A stretch of DNA of 64,000 nt from PALSA-1006 sp036171275 (GTDB lineage Bacteria > Pseudomonadota > Gammaproteobacteria > Burkholderiales > Gallionellaceae): the NCBI GenBank assembly GCA_036171275.1, contig JAVHQT010000105.1, forward strand, positions 1 to 64,000. The letters run 5' to 3'. Shown here piece after piece: positions 6,798 to 15,024 of this stretch; position 1 is the first letter of the stretch; the number at the start of each line of letters is the position of its first letter. A program made the translations under genes and the position numbers. The notes below the pieces were generated by a model. The model searched no databases, was not told the DNA's origin, and saw only the letters and a list, made by a program, of their open reading frames with translations.

Positions 6798-9557
6798 ATG
6801 TCAGCGCTAAAGAAAATTCGTTTAATCACCGATGATAATCGTGCCGAAGCCGAGGCAATGCAGGAAACGCGCGGTCGTATGGAAGCCGAAATCGATGCGC
6901 AACTTGCGGCGCAGGTTCGCGCCCGCGCTGAAGCGCACGCCAGAGCGATTGCACACAATAAAGTGCGTCAAGAAAATGAGTTAGCCGAGCAAATTGAATT
7001 CCGTAGCCGCGCTGAAGAAGAAATTGTGCTCGAAGTGCAATCTCGCTTGCAGCTTGAACGGGATTTAACCGCTTCTGCCAACGAGAAATTGGCGATCGAA
7101 CGCGCCTTATCTGCTGCGGTTCAAGAAAAAATCGAGGCGGAAAGACGCGCCCAAGCGGAATTGACGCACCGAATTGCCGAAGAAAATCGCACCAAAACCA
7201 ACGCTGAAGAACGGGCAAAGTTTGAACGCGAAGCGCAGTTAATCGCCCGCGAAAAAACCCAAGCCGAAGCCGAATTGACCCAGGTTGCCAAAGATAAATT
7301 AAATGCAGAAAACGAAGTGTTGGCTTTAGTCAATGCGCGAATCATGGCGGAAGCGGCAGCACTTGAAGCCAACCAAGCGCACGCACGCGCTGAAGCTTTA
7401 TTGCTGGCAGAACAACAAGCGAGTGTGGCTTCGGCGCTAGATGCAGAACGCGCCGAATTAGCGCGGGTGGCTGAAGAGCGGCGCGTGGCTGAGCGCAGTG
7501 AACTGCGGGTTCGCGCTGAACAACAGGTGCAAGCAGAAGCCAATGCCCGCGCCGAGGCGGAAGCAAAAGTGATGGAATTGGCGTTAGTGAGTGCCAAAAA
7601 AGAACAAGAAAGCCGGTTATTGGTCGAGCGTAAATTGTTGGCCGATCAGGAAATGTTGGCTTTATTAAATGCCCGTGTTGAGGCGGAACAGTTGGCAGCT
7701 CAAGAACGCGAAGCCGCCAATGCGGTGTTGAAAAAAGCTGAATTGGAAGCGCGTGATCATTTGGCGGCTGAACAGCAAATTAAACTGGTCGCTGAGGCAA
7801 AATTACAAGCCGAGCAAGAATTAGTTGATGTGGCGCGGCAACGTGCGCAAGCCGAAATGCAAGCAGCCCACGGCATGGAACTGCAAATTCAAGCGGAAGC
7901 GGCCGCGATTACGGCTGCCAACGAAAAAATTGAAGCGACGCAGTTGGCGCAAAAACTCGCCGCAGAACGCGCCAAATTAGAGGCGCGTTTGTGCGCAGAA
8001 GCCCAGGCTTTGTCCGAGCAAGAACGCTTGGCTGCCAATGCGATTGATGAGAAATTATCACTTATAAATCAAAGAGTTGCATACTCTTCACAGACAGTTA
8101 ATCTTCATCTTGCAGCGTGTACGGCAGAGCAGGAACGTCTGGCGCAAGAAGCCGAAACATTGCAGGTGTTGCAAGAAAACACAGCGACCGAACAAGTCTT
8201 GTCCGACTTGGCCGCGCAGCGTTTAGCGGCGGAAAAACACGCGTCTGCGATGCTGGCCGAGCGCATGAGCAAAGAGGCTGAAGCAAAACGCATCGCGGAA
8301 GAAAATATCCAGGTTGAAAATCAAGCGATTGCCGCCATTACCGCACGGATGGATGCGGAGTTGCGGGCGATTGAGGTGGATAACGACCGAATCTCGCTCG
8401 AAGTTCGCGTGCAAAATTTAATCGAAACAGAATGCACTTTAAATGAACAAGCAGTGACGGCCGCGCGGGAAAAAGCGCAATTGGCCGAAGCGACCTTGGC
8501 ACTGACACACGCACGACACACTGCAGAAACGACAGCAGCAGCGCAAGCGGCTGCAACGCTCGCAGCAGAACAAAAAGCGTTGACGCTGACGCAAGCGCGA
8601 ATGGCCGCCGATTTGCACGCTGAACAACAAGCTCAAGCCCGTGCAGAAGCCGAAGCGGCAGCGCTGACGGTAGCTAACCAAAAAGTAGCAGACGAGCAAA
8701 AGTTGAAAGCTGAAATTGCCCGCCGCATGTCTGCCAATGCGCATTTTGCAGAAGCTGCGCGCACACGTAGTCAGCTTGAAAGTGACAGCGCGAACCTAGC
8801 CGAAGCCCGTTATCAAGCCGAACTCGCCGCCACTGCGCAACAAAATAAAACAGTGCAAGCCGAACAACGCGCCATGGCATTGGCTGAGGCACAGCAAAAT
8901 GCCGCAGAAATAGCGCTGAAAATTGCGCAAACCAATGCAGCGGCAGCTGAAAAGGCCATTCAAATCGAACAGCTTCGTGCCCAAGAGGAAGCGCAATTGT
9001 TGGAATTGACCTTGCAAAAAGTGACCGATGCCATGCTGGCTCAAGAGGCTGCGCAAGCGCGCTTGTCGATGCAATCCTTGCTGTCAGAAGAAATTAAAGC
9101 CCGTATTGCGACCGATCAAGCGGCGGTAAAATTGGCCGAGCAACATCGCTTAGCTGAATTTATGGCGACGGAAGCCGCCAACGAGCAGTTAATTGTGCAT
9201 GAACAATTGATCAATGCGCTGCACGAAAAATCAATTTTGGATAAAGAAATAACTGAAAATGAACGTAAAACCTTTAGCGAAGTGAATGCTGAAATTAAAA
9301 CATTGCATTTAATCAGCAAGTTACGTAAAACAACTTTGGTGAATAAAATTTCGCAAACGGCGCTGGCAGCGTCGCTGATTTTCAGTATGAGTTTCTTAAT
9401 CACAGACGGAGTGCCGGTAACGAATGCGGATGGCGCAAGTCAGATGGCACGCAACAGTGCGCACCTCGCACCTGCCTTGAAAACAGCCCAAGTGACCACC
9501 GTACCACAGGTTTTGGCGCATTTAAAAATGAGTACCGAACTGGCTGTTGCGCGCTAA
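6798..9557 (+). CDS. Giant 14-residue tandem-repeat helical protein with C-terminal hydrophobic segment
   Basis: 919-residue protein I do not recognise. After a short basic start (1-11), residues 12-837 divide without a single insertion or deletion into 59 consecutive 14-residue modules. Typical units are EKIEAERRAQAELT, DKLNAENEVLALVN, ARVEAEQLAAQERE and AKLQAEQELVDVAR. Consensus: [EA][KR]-hydrophobic-x-A-E, then x-x-A/L-x-x-hydrophobic-A-[ENQ]. Fourteen residues is two heptads, so a continuous alpha-helical rod or coiled coil is expected, about 120 nm if straight. Units 24-25 are atypical. The last 82 residues are non-repetitive with a hydrophobic run TALAASLIFSMSFLI (about 856-870), possibly a membrane anchor. 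ATG 6798 is preferred over 6786 because GAGG lies 6 nt before it. It sits alone between ampG and uvrC. Function unknown; a scaffold or cell-shape role is only speculation. Confidence 0.9.
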   Translation: MSALKKIRLITDDNRAEAEAMQETRGRMEAEIDAQLAAQVRARAEAHARAIAHNKVRQENELAEQIEFRSRAEEEIVLEVQSRLQLERDLTASANEKLAIERALSAAVQEKIEAERRAQAELTHRIAEENRTKTNAEERAKFEREAQLIAREKTQAEAELTQVAKDKLNAENEVLALVNARIMAEAAALEANQAHARAEALLLAEQQASVASALDAERAELARVAEERRVAERSELRVRAEQQVQAEANARAEAEAKVMELALVSAKKEQESRLLVERKLLADQEMLALLNARVEAEQLAAQEREAANAVLKKAELEARDHLAAEQQIKLVAEAKLQAEQELVDVARQRAQAEMQAAHGMELQIQAEAAAITAANEKIEATQLAQKLAAERAKLEARLCAEAQALSEQERLAANAIDEKLSLINQRVAYSSQTVNLHLAACTAEQERLAQEAETLQVLQENTATEQVLSDLAAQRLAAEKHASAMLAERMSKEAEAKRIAEENIQVENQAIAAITARMDAELRAIEVDNDRISLEVRVQNLIETECTLNEQAVTAAREKAQLAEATLALTHARHTAETTAAAQAAATLAAEQKALTLTQARMAADLHAEQQAQARAEAEAAALTVANQKVADEQKLKAEIARRMSANAHFAEAARTRSQLESDSANLAEARYQAELAATAQQNKTVQAEQRAMALAEAQQNAAEIALKIAQTNAAAAEKAIQIEQLRAQEEAQLLELTLQKVTDAMLAQEAAQARLSMQSLLSEEIKARIATDQAAVKLAEQHRLAEFMATEAANEQLIVHEQLINALHEKSILDKEITENERKTFSEVNAEIKTLHLISKLRKTTLVNKISQTALAASLIFSMSFLITDGVPVTNADGASQMARNSAHLAPALKTAQVTTVPQVLAHLKMSTELAVAR

Positions 9558-9890
9558 GCGAAGTTTTCAACCTATCGTTCGTGCTGAATGCTATCAGATT
9601 TAACACGAACGAAATTTAAATATAACCTATTGATTTAATTCATAAAATTAGCAAACCTTCGCTGAATAGTAAGGCATTCGACGACTGCGACAGACTCAAC
9701 TATCCCGTCAGGCTGCGCCTGCCACTGCTCCAAATTAAAGGGGAATCGCGTTTTGCCTCTGCGCCCCTTTCAGCATTAACCTGCTTTTGATAGCAGCAAA
9801 GTTTTCTATGAATGCGCGCTGTTCTACGGCATAATTCTGTGTACTTCGTTACCGCACCTTCCTTGTTTACTTTTTCAATTTTCGCCCATC
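9558..9890. other. Intergenic region with two hairpins
   Basis: No gene recognised. TCGTTCGTG (9575-9583) pairs with CACGAACGA (9604-9612), a 9-bp stem just after the repeat-protein gene that may end its transcript, although no T-run follows. AAAGGGG (9737-9743) pairs with CCCCTTT (9764-9770), extended inside by CGC/GCG. An IHF-core copy lies between them. The remainder shows nothing I can name. Confidence 0.5.
9623..9635 (-). repeat. IHF-core repeat copy (exact)
   Basis: TAACCTATTGATT is the exact reverse complement form of WATCAANNNNTTR. The flank continues TAATTCAT, a weaker version of the extended repeat. Confidence 0.6.
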
Positions 9891-11753
9891 GTGATTTCGC
9901 CAAATGCGCAGCAAAAAGAACCTCCACAGTCGCTTGATGACACTATCGATTCGACGCCGGCTGCCTTAAAAGCCTTCGTGGCTTCATTACCCTTGTTACC
10001 AGGGGTTTATCGAATGCTAGACCAAAATAATGAAGTGCTATACGTCGGCAAAGCGCGCGAGTTAAAAAAGCGTGTCAGTTCTTATTTTCAAAAAAATCAC
10101 CTTTCAGCGCGGATTCGTTTGATGGTATCGCATATCAAGCGCATCGAAACCACGGTCACCCGCACTGAAGCCGAGGCGTTATTACTCGAAAATAATCTGA
10201 TTAAATCGCTTAAACCACGTTACAACATATTATTTAGAGACGATAAAACTTACCCTTACATTGTCCTGACCGGGCATGAATTTCCGCGCGTCACCTATTA
10301 CCGTGGCAGTACGCAAAAGCAACATCAATATTTCGGTCCCTATCCCAACTCGTATGCGGCCAAAGAAACCATCACTTTATTACAACGCATATTTCGCATT
10401 CGTCCTTGCGAAGACAGCGTCTTTAATAATCGCACCCGCCCTTGCTTACTGCACCAAATTCACCGCTGTAGCGCGCCTTGCGTCGGCTTAATTTCCGGCA
10501 CGGATTACGCGCTGGATGTGCGAAATGCGATTTTAATGTTGCAAGGCAAACAATCAGAAGTGGCAGTCACGCTGCGCAACGCAATGGAATTGGCTGCCGA
10601 AAAACAACGTTATGAACAAGCTGCAGTGTTGCGCGACCAATTACATTCCTTAAAAACCGTGCAACAAAAACAGTTTATCGAAAGCGGCAAAGCAACCGAT
10701 GCCGACATTGTGGCGCTTGCCGAAAGCGATGGCGCTATCTGCGTAACGCTGGCAATTGTGCGCGGCGGCAGACATTTGGGCGACAAGCATTTTTTTCCAC
10801 CCAATGCCGAAGGTGAAAATCTGAGTGAAGTGTTGGAAACTTTTTTAATGCAGCAGTATTTAGATCGACCGATTCCGACTTTGATTTTAATCAGCCACCC
10901 GCTTCCAACCGATACGCTGGAAAAAGCACTGACTGAACAAGTCGGTTACAAAATTTTTATTCGACATAGCGTCAGCGGCGAACGGCGCGAATGGCTGGAA
11001 ATGGCTTTAAAAAATGCCAGTCTTGCCTTAACCCAAAAAGCCAGCTTACAAGCGGGGCAACAAATCCGGCTAGCGGCACTTAAAGCCGCATTGTCACTGC
11101 CCAATCTAAAACGAATTGAATGCTTTGACATTAGCCATACACAAGGCGAAGCAACCATTGCGTCCTGTGTGGTGTATGACGATTTATCCATTCGTACCAA
11201 TGAATATCGGCGCTTTAACATTAGCGACATCACCCCCGGCGATGATTATGCAGCCATGCGCCAAGCGCTACTGCGCCGTTATCAAAAACTAAAGAGCGGC
11301 GAAGGCAAGCGTCCCGACATTGTTTTAATCGATGGTGGGCTGGGACAATTAAACATCGCCGTCGAGGTAATGAATGAATTAGGCTTGGACATCGCGCTGG
11401 TTGGCGTGGCAAAAGGCGTTGAGCGCAAACCCGGTATGGAGCAATTGTTTCGTCCTGAATTCGAAAACCCGCTACAATTGAAAGCAGATAATCCAGCCTT
11501 GCATTTAATTCAACAAATTCGCGATGAAGCACACCGTTTTGCGATTACCGGACATCGCGCAAAACGAGGAAAAATACGCTTAAGTTCCTCCTTAGAAGAA
11601 ATTGAAGGCGTGGGCGAAAAACGTCGGCGTAATTTGCTAACGCACTTAGGTGGATTAAACGGTGTAAAACAAGCTTCGCTTGAAGACTTAACTCAAGTCG
11701 AAGGCATTAGTCCGGCTTTAGCCGAAAAAATTTATCAATACTTTCATTCATAA
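9891..11753 (+). CDS. uvrC: Excinuclease ABC subunit C (UvrC)
   Basis: 620-residue nucleotide-excision-repair endonuclease that makes both incisions around a lesion after UvrA/UvrB loading. Domains in order: GIY-YIG nuclease (about 33-115; LPGVYRML and VLYVGKARELKKRVSSYF), a cysteine-rich link (RPCLLHQIHRCSAPC), a UVR motif for UvrB contact (about 215-250), the RNase H-like nuclease (about 285-545, with CFDISHTQGE and DIVLIDGGLGQLN) and tandem helix-hairpin-helix motifs at the end (EEIEGVGEKRRRNLL and LTQVEGISPALAEKI). The start is GTG at 9891, about 15 residues longer at the N-terminus than E. coli UvrC, so a later start is possible. The stop overlaps the pgsA start by one base (TAATG). Confidence 0.93.
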   Translation: MISPNAQQKEPPQSLDDTIDSTPAALKAFVASLPLLPGVYRMLDQNNEVLYVGKARELKKRVSSYFQKNHLSARIRLMVSHIKRIETTVTRTEAEALLLENNLIKSLKPRYNILFRDDKTYPYIVLTGHEFPRVTYYRGSTQKQHQYFGPYPNSYAAKETITLLQRIFRIRPCEDSVFNNRTRPCLLHQIHRCSAPCVGLISGTDYALDVRNAILMLQGKQSEVAVTLRNAMELAAEKQRYEQAAVLRDQLHSLKTVQQKQFIESGKATDADIVALAESDGAICVTLAIVRGGRHLGDKHFFPPNAEGENLSEVLETFLMQQYLDRPIPTLILISHPLPTDTLEKALTEQVGYKIFIRHSVSGERREWLEMALKNASLALTQKASLQAGQQIRLAALKAALSLPNLKRIECFDISHTQGEATIASCVVYDDLSIRTNEYRRFNISDITPGDDYAAMRQALLRRYQKLKSGEGKRPDIVLIDGGLGQLNIAVEVMNELGLDIALVGVAKGVERKPGMEQLFRPEFENPLQLKADNPALHLIQQIRDEAHRFAITGHRAKRGKIRLSSSLEEIEGVGEKRRRNLLTHLGGLNGVKQASLEDLTQVEGISPALAEKIYQYFHS

Positions 11754-12322
11754 TGTCCTATAACATCCCTAACCTATTGACTTGGTTCAGAATAATTGTC
11801 ATTCCCATTTTTATTGCCGTGTTCTATTTACCGGACGCAACCCTCAGCCTGCACAATAAACACTTCGTTGCCACCTGCATCTTTGCTGGGGCTGCATTCA
11901 CCGACTGGCTGGATGGCTACCTCGCCCGCTACCTGAATCAAACCTCCGCTTTTGGCGCATTCTTAGATCCTGTTGCCGACAAATTAATGGTCACCGCCGC
12001 ACTCATCGTCTTAGTCAAAATGGGTTATGTCAACGACGTCATCGCGTTTATTATCATTGGACGGGAAATTGCCATCTCCGCACTCAGAGAATGGATGGCA
12101 CAACTCGGTAGCAGCAAACATATTGCCGTTTCCATGATTGGTAAAGTCAAAACCACCTTCCAAATGCTCGCCATTTTATTATTGCTTTACCAAGAACCGC
12201 TCTTTCTATTTTCGGCAGCGCAACTTGGTACCGGCTTTATTTACCTAGCCGCATTTTTAACGCTGTGGTCGATGGTGTATTACCTCATCTTGGCGAAGCC
12301 GCAAATTTTAAAGAAAATTTAA
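11753..12322 (+). CDS. pgsA: CDP-diacylglycerol-glycerol-3-phosphate 3-phosphatidyltransferase
   Basis: 189-residue inner-membrane enzyme making phosphatidylglycerol phosphate, the committed step to phosphatidylglycerol and cardiolipin. The complete CDP-alcohol phosphotransferase signature D-x2-DG-x2-AR-x8-G-x3-D-x3-D is present with D51, D54, G55, A58, R59, G68, D72 and D76. Four or more hydrophobic helices surround it. It is translationally coupled to uvrC through a TAATG overlap, the same uvrC-pgsA-tRNA order found in E. coli and many relatives. tRNA-Pro follows 46 nt downstream from its own promoter. Confidence 0.93.
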   Translation: MSYNIPNLLTWFRIIVIPIFIAVFYLPDATLSLHNKHFVATCIFAGAAFTDWLDGYLARYLNQTSAFGAFLDPVADKLMVTAALIVLVKMGYVNDVIAFIIIGREIAISALREWMAQLGSSKHIAVSMIGKVKTTFQMLAILLLLYQEPLFLFSAAQLGTGFIYLAAFLTLWSMVYYLILAKPQILKKI

Positions 12323-12330
12323 TTTCGGAA

Positions 12331-12358
12331 TTGATTTTTTAAAAAAACCCTGTATAGT
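12331..12358 (+). promoter_or_regulatory. Sigma-70-like promoter of tRNA-Pro
   Basis: TTGATT (12331-12336), 16-nt spacer, TATAGT (12353-12358), then a GC-rich discriminator typical of stable RNA genes, about 10 nt before the tRNA 5' end. Confidence 0.6.
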
Positions 12359-12368
12359 GCCGCGTCTT

Positions 12369-12445
12369 CGGGGTGTAGCGTAGCCTGGTAGCGCGCCTGC
12401 TTTGGGAGCAGGATGTCGGGAGTTCGAATCCCCCCACCCCGACCA
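12369..12445 (+). tRNA. tRNA-Pro (anticodon TGG)
   Basis: 77-nt cloverleaf. Acceptor stem CGGGGTG pairs with CACCCCG, followed by discriminator A and an encoded CCA. D-arm contains AGCCTGGTAGCG; the anticodon arm is CCTGC-TTTGGGA-GCAGG with TGG at the centre; the T-arm is CGGGA-GTTCGAAT-CCCC-like with the invariant GTTCGAAT. It decodes CCN proline codons. It lies directly after uvrC-pgsA. Confidence 0.95.
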
Positions 12446-12451
12446 AAAAAT

Positions 12452-12494
12452 AAGGACAGTGTATTAGTGGCTCAACCGCTAAAACACTGTCCTT
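12452..12494 (+). other. Strong hairpin just after tRNA-Pro
   Basis: AAGGACAGTGT (12452-12462) and ACACTGTCCTT (12484-12494) are a perfect 11-bp inverted repeat; inside, TAGTGG pairs with CCGCTA around a CTCAA loop. No T-run follows, so it is an imperfect candidate terminator or a processing signal for the tRNA 3' trailer. Confidence 0.6.
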
Positions 12495-12553
12495 AACTCT
12501 TTCCAACTGCCGAAATATCGAAGCACGTTTGCCTATTTTTCGTCTTTTCAAAA

Positions 12554-12844
12554 ATGCCACTCCACCTCAGAAAATACGCAACAAACCGCAAAACCACCCA
12601 GCTCAATTTAGCCATTCAGCTTTTTAAACTCATTTTTGCCATCATCCTCCTCGGCATCACTGTTATTCTTGCCGCAACGCTTTTTATCTATCTGCTCATC
12701 GGCACACTCATCGTACTCGGATATTTTTGGTGGAAAACACGAACACTGCGCAGAGAAATCAAAATGAGAACGAGGCAAGCCTTTAACGATGAAAATACCA
12801 TTGAGGGTGAAATCATTGAGCATAGCAACGCAGCACCGAAGTAA
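12554..12844 (+). CDS. Small two-helix membrane protein, unknown function
   Basis: 96-residue protein that I do not recognise as a named family. A basic N-terminus (residues 1-20) precedes two hydrophobic segments (about 24-45 and 46-60), then KTRTLRREIKMRTRQ, a basic cytosolic stretch, and an acidic tail NTIEGEIIEH. Short Gram-negative membrane proteins ending in an IEGE-type acidic motif are common as conserved hypotheticals. No good ribosome site is visible before the ATG. It lies alone between tRNA-Pro and a haem-binding-type gene on the other strand. Confidence 0.55.
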   Translation: MPLHLRKYATNRKTTQLNLAIQLFKLIFAIILLGITVILAATLFIYLLIGTLIVLGYFWWKTRTLRREIKMRTRQAFNDENTIEGEIIEHSNAAPK

Positions 12845-13046
12845 GCCAGTCGCTTAAGCTAGCAAAATCCTTTGAACTAACCACGAGCGAGCATTCGCTT
12901 GCCTATAACACATTGATTGTGCGAATGAACTTCACCCGCAACACCACTGGTTCCCAGTCTAATTTGCTCTTGCGAGGGAATACAAAGCGTTATCAACTCC
13001 CTTCAAAACAAGCTGAAATCAAGCCTTGCTTTCCTGACGACTTCCG

Positions 13047-13445
13047 TCAACTCAACAACGCATTGACGCCCGCTTGGGCAATTTGTCCATCTTGAAAAGA
13101 TTTGACACCGCTGATGCCAATCGCGCCTACTACCACACCGTCTTTGACTAGCGGCACGCCGCCTTCAGCGGGAATGACACCCGGGAGTGCTAGATGAATT
13201 AAGCGACCGCTCATCACCGCCTCTTCGGAAACTTTGGTGGGCATCTGCAAGGCAACGGCAGCAGTTGCTTTGGTGATTGCCGTTTCAATACTGCCAAAAC
13301 GCGTGTCGTGACTACGTTGTAAATACAACAAATGGCCGCCGTCATCGACGATGGCGATCGTCACTTTCCATTGATTTGCCAACGCCTGCGCTGCAGCAGC
13401 AGCGGCAACTTGCTGAGCCTCAACTAGAGTAAGAACTGGCTTCAT
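13047..13445 (-). CDS. GlcG/HbpS-like (DUF336) protein
   Basis: 132-residue cytosolic protein of the GlcG/HbpS (DUF336) family; some members bind haem or cobalamin, others sit beside glycolate or diol catabolism genes. Visible family features: LTLVEAQQVAAAAAAQA (4-20), WKVTIAIVDDGGHLLYLQR (27-45), the glycine-rich LPGVIPAEGGVPLV and VVGAIGISG. The ATG at 13445 is used; an in-frame codon 18 nt upstream gives a non-family extension. There is no Shine-Dalgarno sequence; instead TTGATTATATTGAATATT, an IHF-like repeat, abuts the start codon. No catabolic gene is adjacent, so the substrate is unknown. Confidence 0.8.
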   Translation of the reverse strand: MKPVLTLVEAQQVAAAAAAQALANQWKVTIAIVDDGGHLLYLQRSHDTRFGSIETAITKATAAVALQMPTKVSEEAVMSGRLIHLALPGVIPAEGGVPLVKDGVVVGAIGISGVKSFQDGQIAQAGVNALLS

Positions 13446-13457
13446 AATATTCAATAT

Positions 13458-13470
13458 AATCAATAAGTTA
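13458..13470 (+). repeat. IHF-core repeat copy (exact)
   Basis: AATCAATAAGTTA. On the minus strand the extended copy runs TAACTTATTGATTATATTGA and ends 8 nt before the ATG of the DUF336 gene; TATATT sits 7 nt before that ATG. Confidence 0.7.
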
Positions 13471-13585
13471 CAAGAATTATTTCGTTATTCAAGGTCATCA
13501 TTCCTGCAGTCGCACCTCAGCAGAACTGTCGTTATCATCCGACGACAGATGGTTGGTTGGCATGCTCAATTGATCCGTGATTTTT

Positions 13586-14242
13586 TTAGGCTACCAGCGC
13601 GGCAAACACTTTATCTCGAATGGAATCCACGCTGCCGACACCGGGAACGTGCTGTACTTTAGGTGCTTGTCCGTCGCCAGAATTCGCCCAAGCGGTGTAA
13701 TACTCAACCAGCGGTTTGGTCTGCTCGTGATAAACATTGAGCCGCTTAACCACGGTATCTTCTACATCGTCTGGACGTTGCACCAAATCTTCGCCGGTAA
13801 GGTCATCTTTTCCGACCACTTTGGGTGGATTAAAAATCGTGTGATAGGTGCGACCGGAAGCGAGGTGAACACGGCGACCGCTCATGCGCTGCACGATTTC
13901 GCTGTCGGCTACATCAATTTCCACCACATAATCAATGGCAATTTGCGCATCTTTCATCGCTTGTGCCTGCGGAATGGTGCGCGGAAAGCCATCGAACAAA
14001 AAACCGTTCGCGCAGTCAGCATCTTTGATGCGCTCTTTCACCAAATTGATAATAATTTCATCCGACACCAAACCACCTTCATCCATAATTTTTTTGGCGG
14101 CGATCCCCAGTGGCGAACCCGCTTTCACGGCGGCGCGCAACATATCGCCGGTTGAAATTTGCGGAATGTTAAATTTGTCTTTAATCAGATTGGCTTGCGT
14201 ACCTTTGCCAGCCCCCGGTGCACCTAGAAGAATTACTCGCAT
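13586..14242 (-). CDS. adk: Adenylate kinase
   Basis: 218-residue cytosolic enzyme that interconverts ATP + AMP and 2 ADP. P-loop GAPGAGKGT at residues 7-15, AMP-binding STGDMLRAAVKAGSPLG near 31-47, FDGFPRTIPQAQAM near 84-97 and the long LID domain (RMSGRRVHLASGRTYH onward), so this is the long bacterial form. The LID lacks a zinc-type CxxC set. Its ATG overlaps the kdsB stop by 10 nt, which places it last in the exbB-exbD-lpxK-trm112-kdsB-adk transcript; kdsB next to adk is a betaproteobacterial habit. Confidence 0.95.
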   Translation of the reverse strand: MRVILLGAPGAGKGTQANLIKDKFNIPQISTGDMLRAAVKAGSPLGIAAKKIMDEGGLVSDEIIINLVKERIKDADCANGFLFDGFPRTIPQAQAMKDAQIAIDYVVEIDVADSEIVQRMSGRRVHLASGRTYHTIFNPPKVVGKDDLTGEDLVQRPDDVEDTVVKRLNVYHEQTKPLVEYYTAWANSGDGQAPKVQHVPGVGSVDSIRDKVFAALVA

Positions 14243-15024
14243 TTTTCTACTCCCTGTGGTGTTACTGTAGTGATAAAAATTTCTCTTGCGGCAATTAAAT
14301 CCGCTTCGGTATCCACCCCGCTAGGCGGTGCATTTTCAGTCAGCGTCACGCCGATTTTGTAGCCGTAATACAACGCACGCAGTTGTTCTAACGCTTCGAT
14401 TTGTTCAATCGCCGCGGGGGCAAGTTGCCCAAAAGTGCGCAGAAATCCGGCGCGGTAAGCATAAATGCCGATGTGACGCAGTACGGTTAGATTGACGGGC
14501 AACGCCGTGTTTTGGGCAAATGAATCGCGTGGAAAAGGAATCGGCGCACGACTGAAATAGAGCGCATTGCCATTTTTGTCCAGCACGGTTTTAACGATAT
14601 TGGGATTGCGTAACGCCTCCGCCTCGTGCAACGGATGGGCTGCAGTGGCAATGGCGCATTCTGGATGATCAAACAAATGTTGCGCCACGGCGCGAATTAA
14701 ACCCGGGGGAATCAGTGGTTCGTCGCCTTGCACATTGACGATAATCGCCTCGTCAGACCAGCCTTGTTGCTGTACGACTTCGGCAATTCTGTCTGTGCCG
14801 CTGCTGTGGTCGGCGCGGGTTAAACAAGCGGAAAAACCTTCGGCAACCGCAACCGCAACAATCGGCGCGTGGTCGGTGGCAATCATAATCTGTTGTGCAC
14901 CGCTTTTTGCCGCTTGCTCTGCCACCCGAATCACCATCGCTTTGCCGCCAATATCGAGCAAAGGCTTGCCCGGTAAGCGGCTAGAGGCGATGCGCGCCGG
15001 AATAACAACGTAAAAAGGAATCAC
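14233..15024 (-). CDS. kdsB: 3-deoxy-manno-octulosonate cytidylyltransferase
   Basis: 263-residue cytosolic enzyme activating Kdo with CTP to CMP-Kdo for LPS inner-core synthesis. Family motifs: YVVIPARIASSRLPGKPL (5-22), the nucleotide-contacting TRADHSSGTDRIAEV (about 70-84), IVNVQGDEPLIPP and the central HIGIYAYR. Start is GTG at 15024, overlapping the trm112 TGA stop as GTGA, so translation is coupled. The stop overlaps adk. The length is the usual about 250 residues for KdsB. Confidence 0.94.
   Translation of the reverse strand: MIPFYVVIPARIASSRLPGKPLLDIGGKAMVIRVAEQAAKSGAQQIMIATDHAPIVAVAVAEGFSACLTRADHSSGTDRIAEVVQQQGWSDEAIIVNVQGDEPLIPPGLIRAVAQHLFDHPECAIATAAHPLHEAEALRNPNIVKTVLDKNGNALYFSRAPIPFPRDSFAQNTALPVNLTVLRHIGIYAYRAGFLRTFGQLAPAAIEQIEALEQLRALYYGYKIGVTLTENAPPSGVDTEADLIAAREIFITTVTPQGVEKCE

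Noticed and set aside
7121..9403. Several long frames opposite the 14-residue-repeat gene, rich in Ser/Ala or Cys/Arg/Leu
   Set aside because: They are shadows of the Ala/Glu-rich repeat; composition mirrors the antisense of GCN/GAR codons and no family feature is present.
9700..9927. 75-codon minus-strand frame before uvrC
   Set aside because: Overlaps the uvrC start and contains hairpin sequence; no family resemblance.
12339..12560. A 73-codon minus-strand frame across tRNA-Pro
   Set aside because: Its GVGGFELPTSCSQSRRATRLRY part is the well-known false translation of a tRNA gene.
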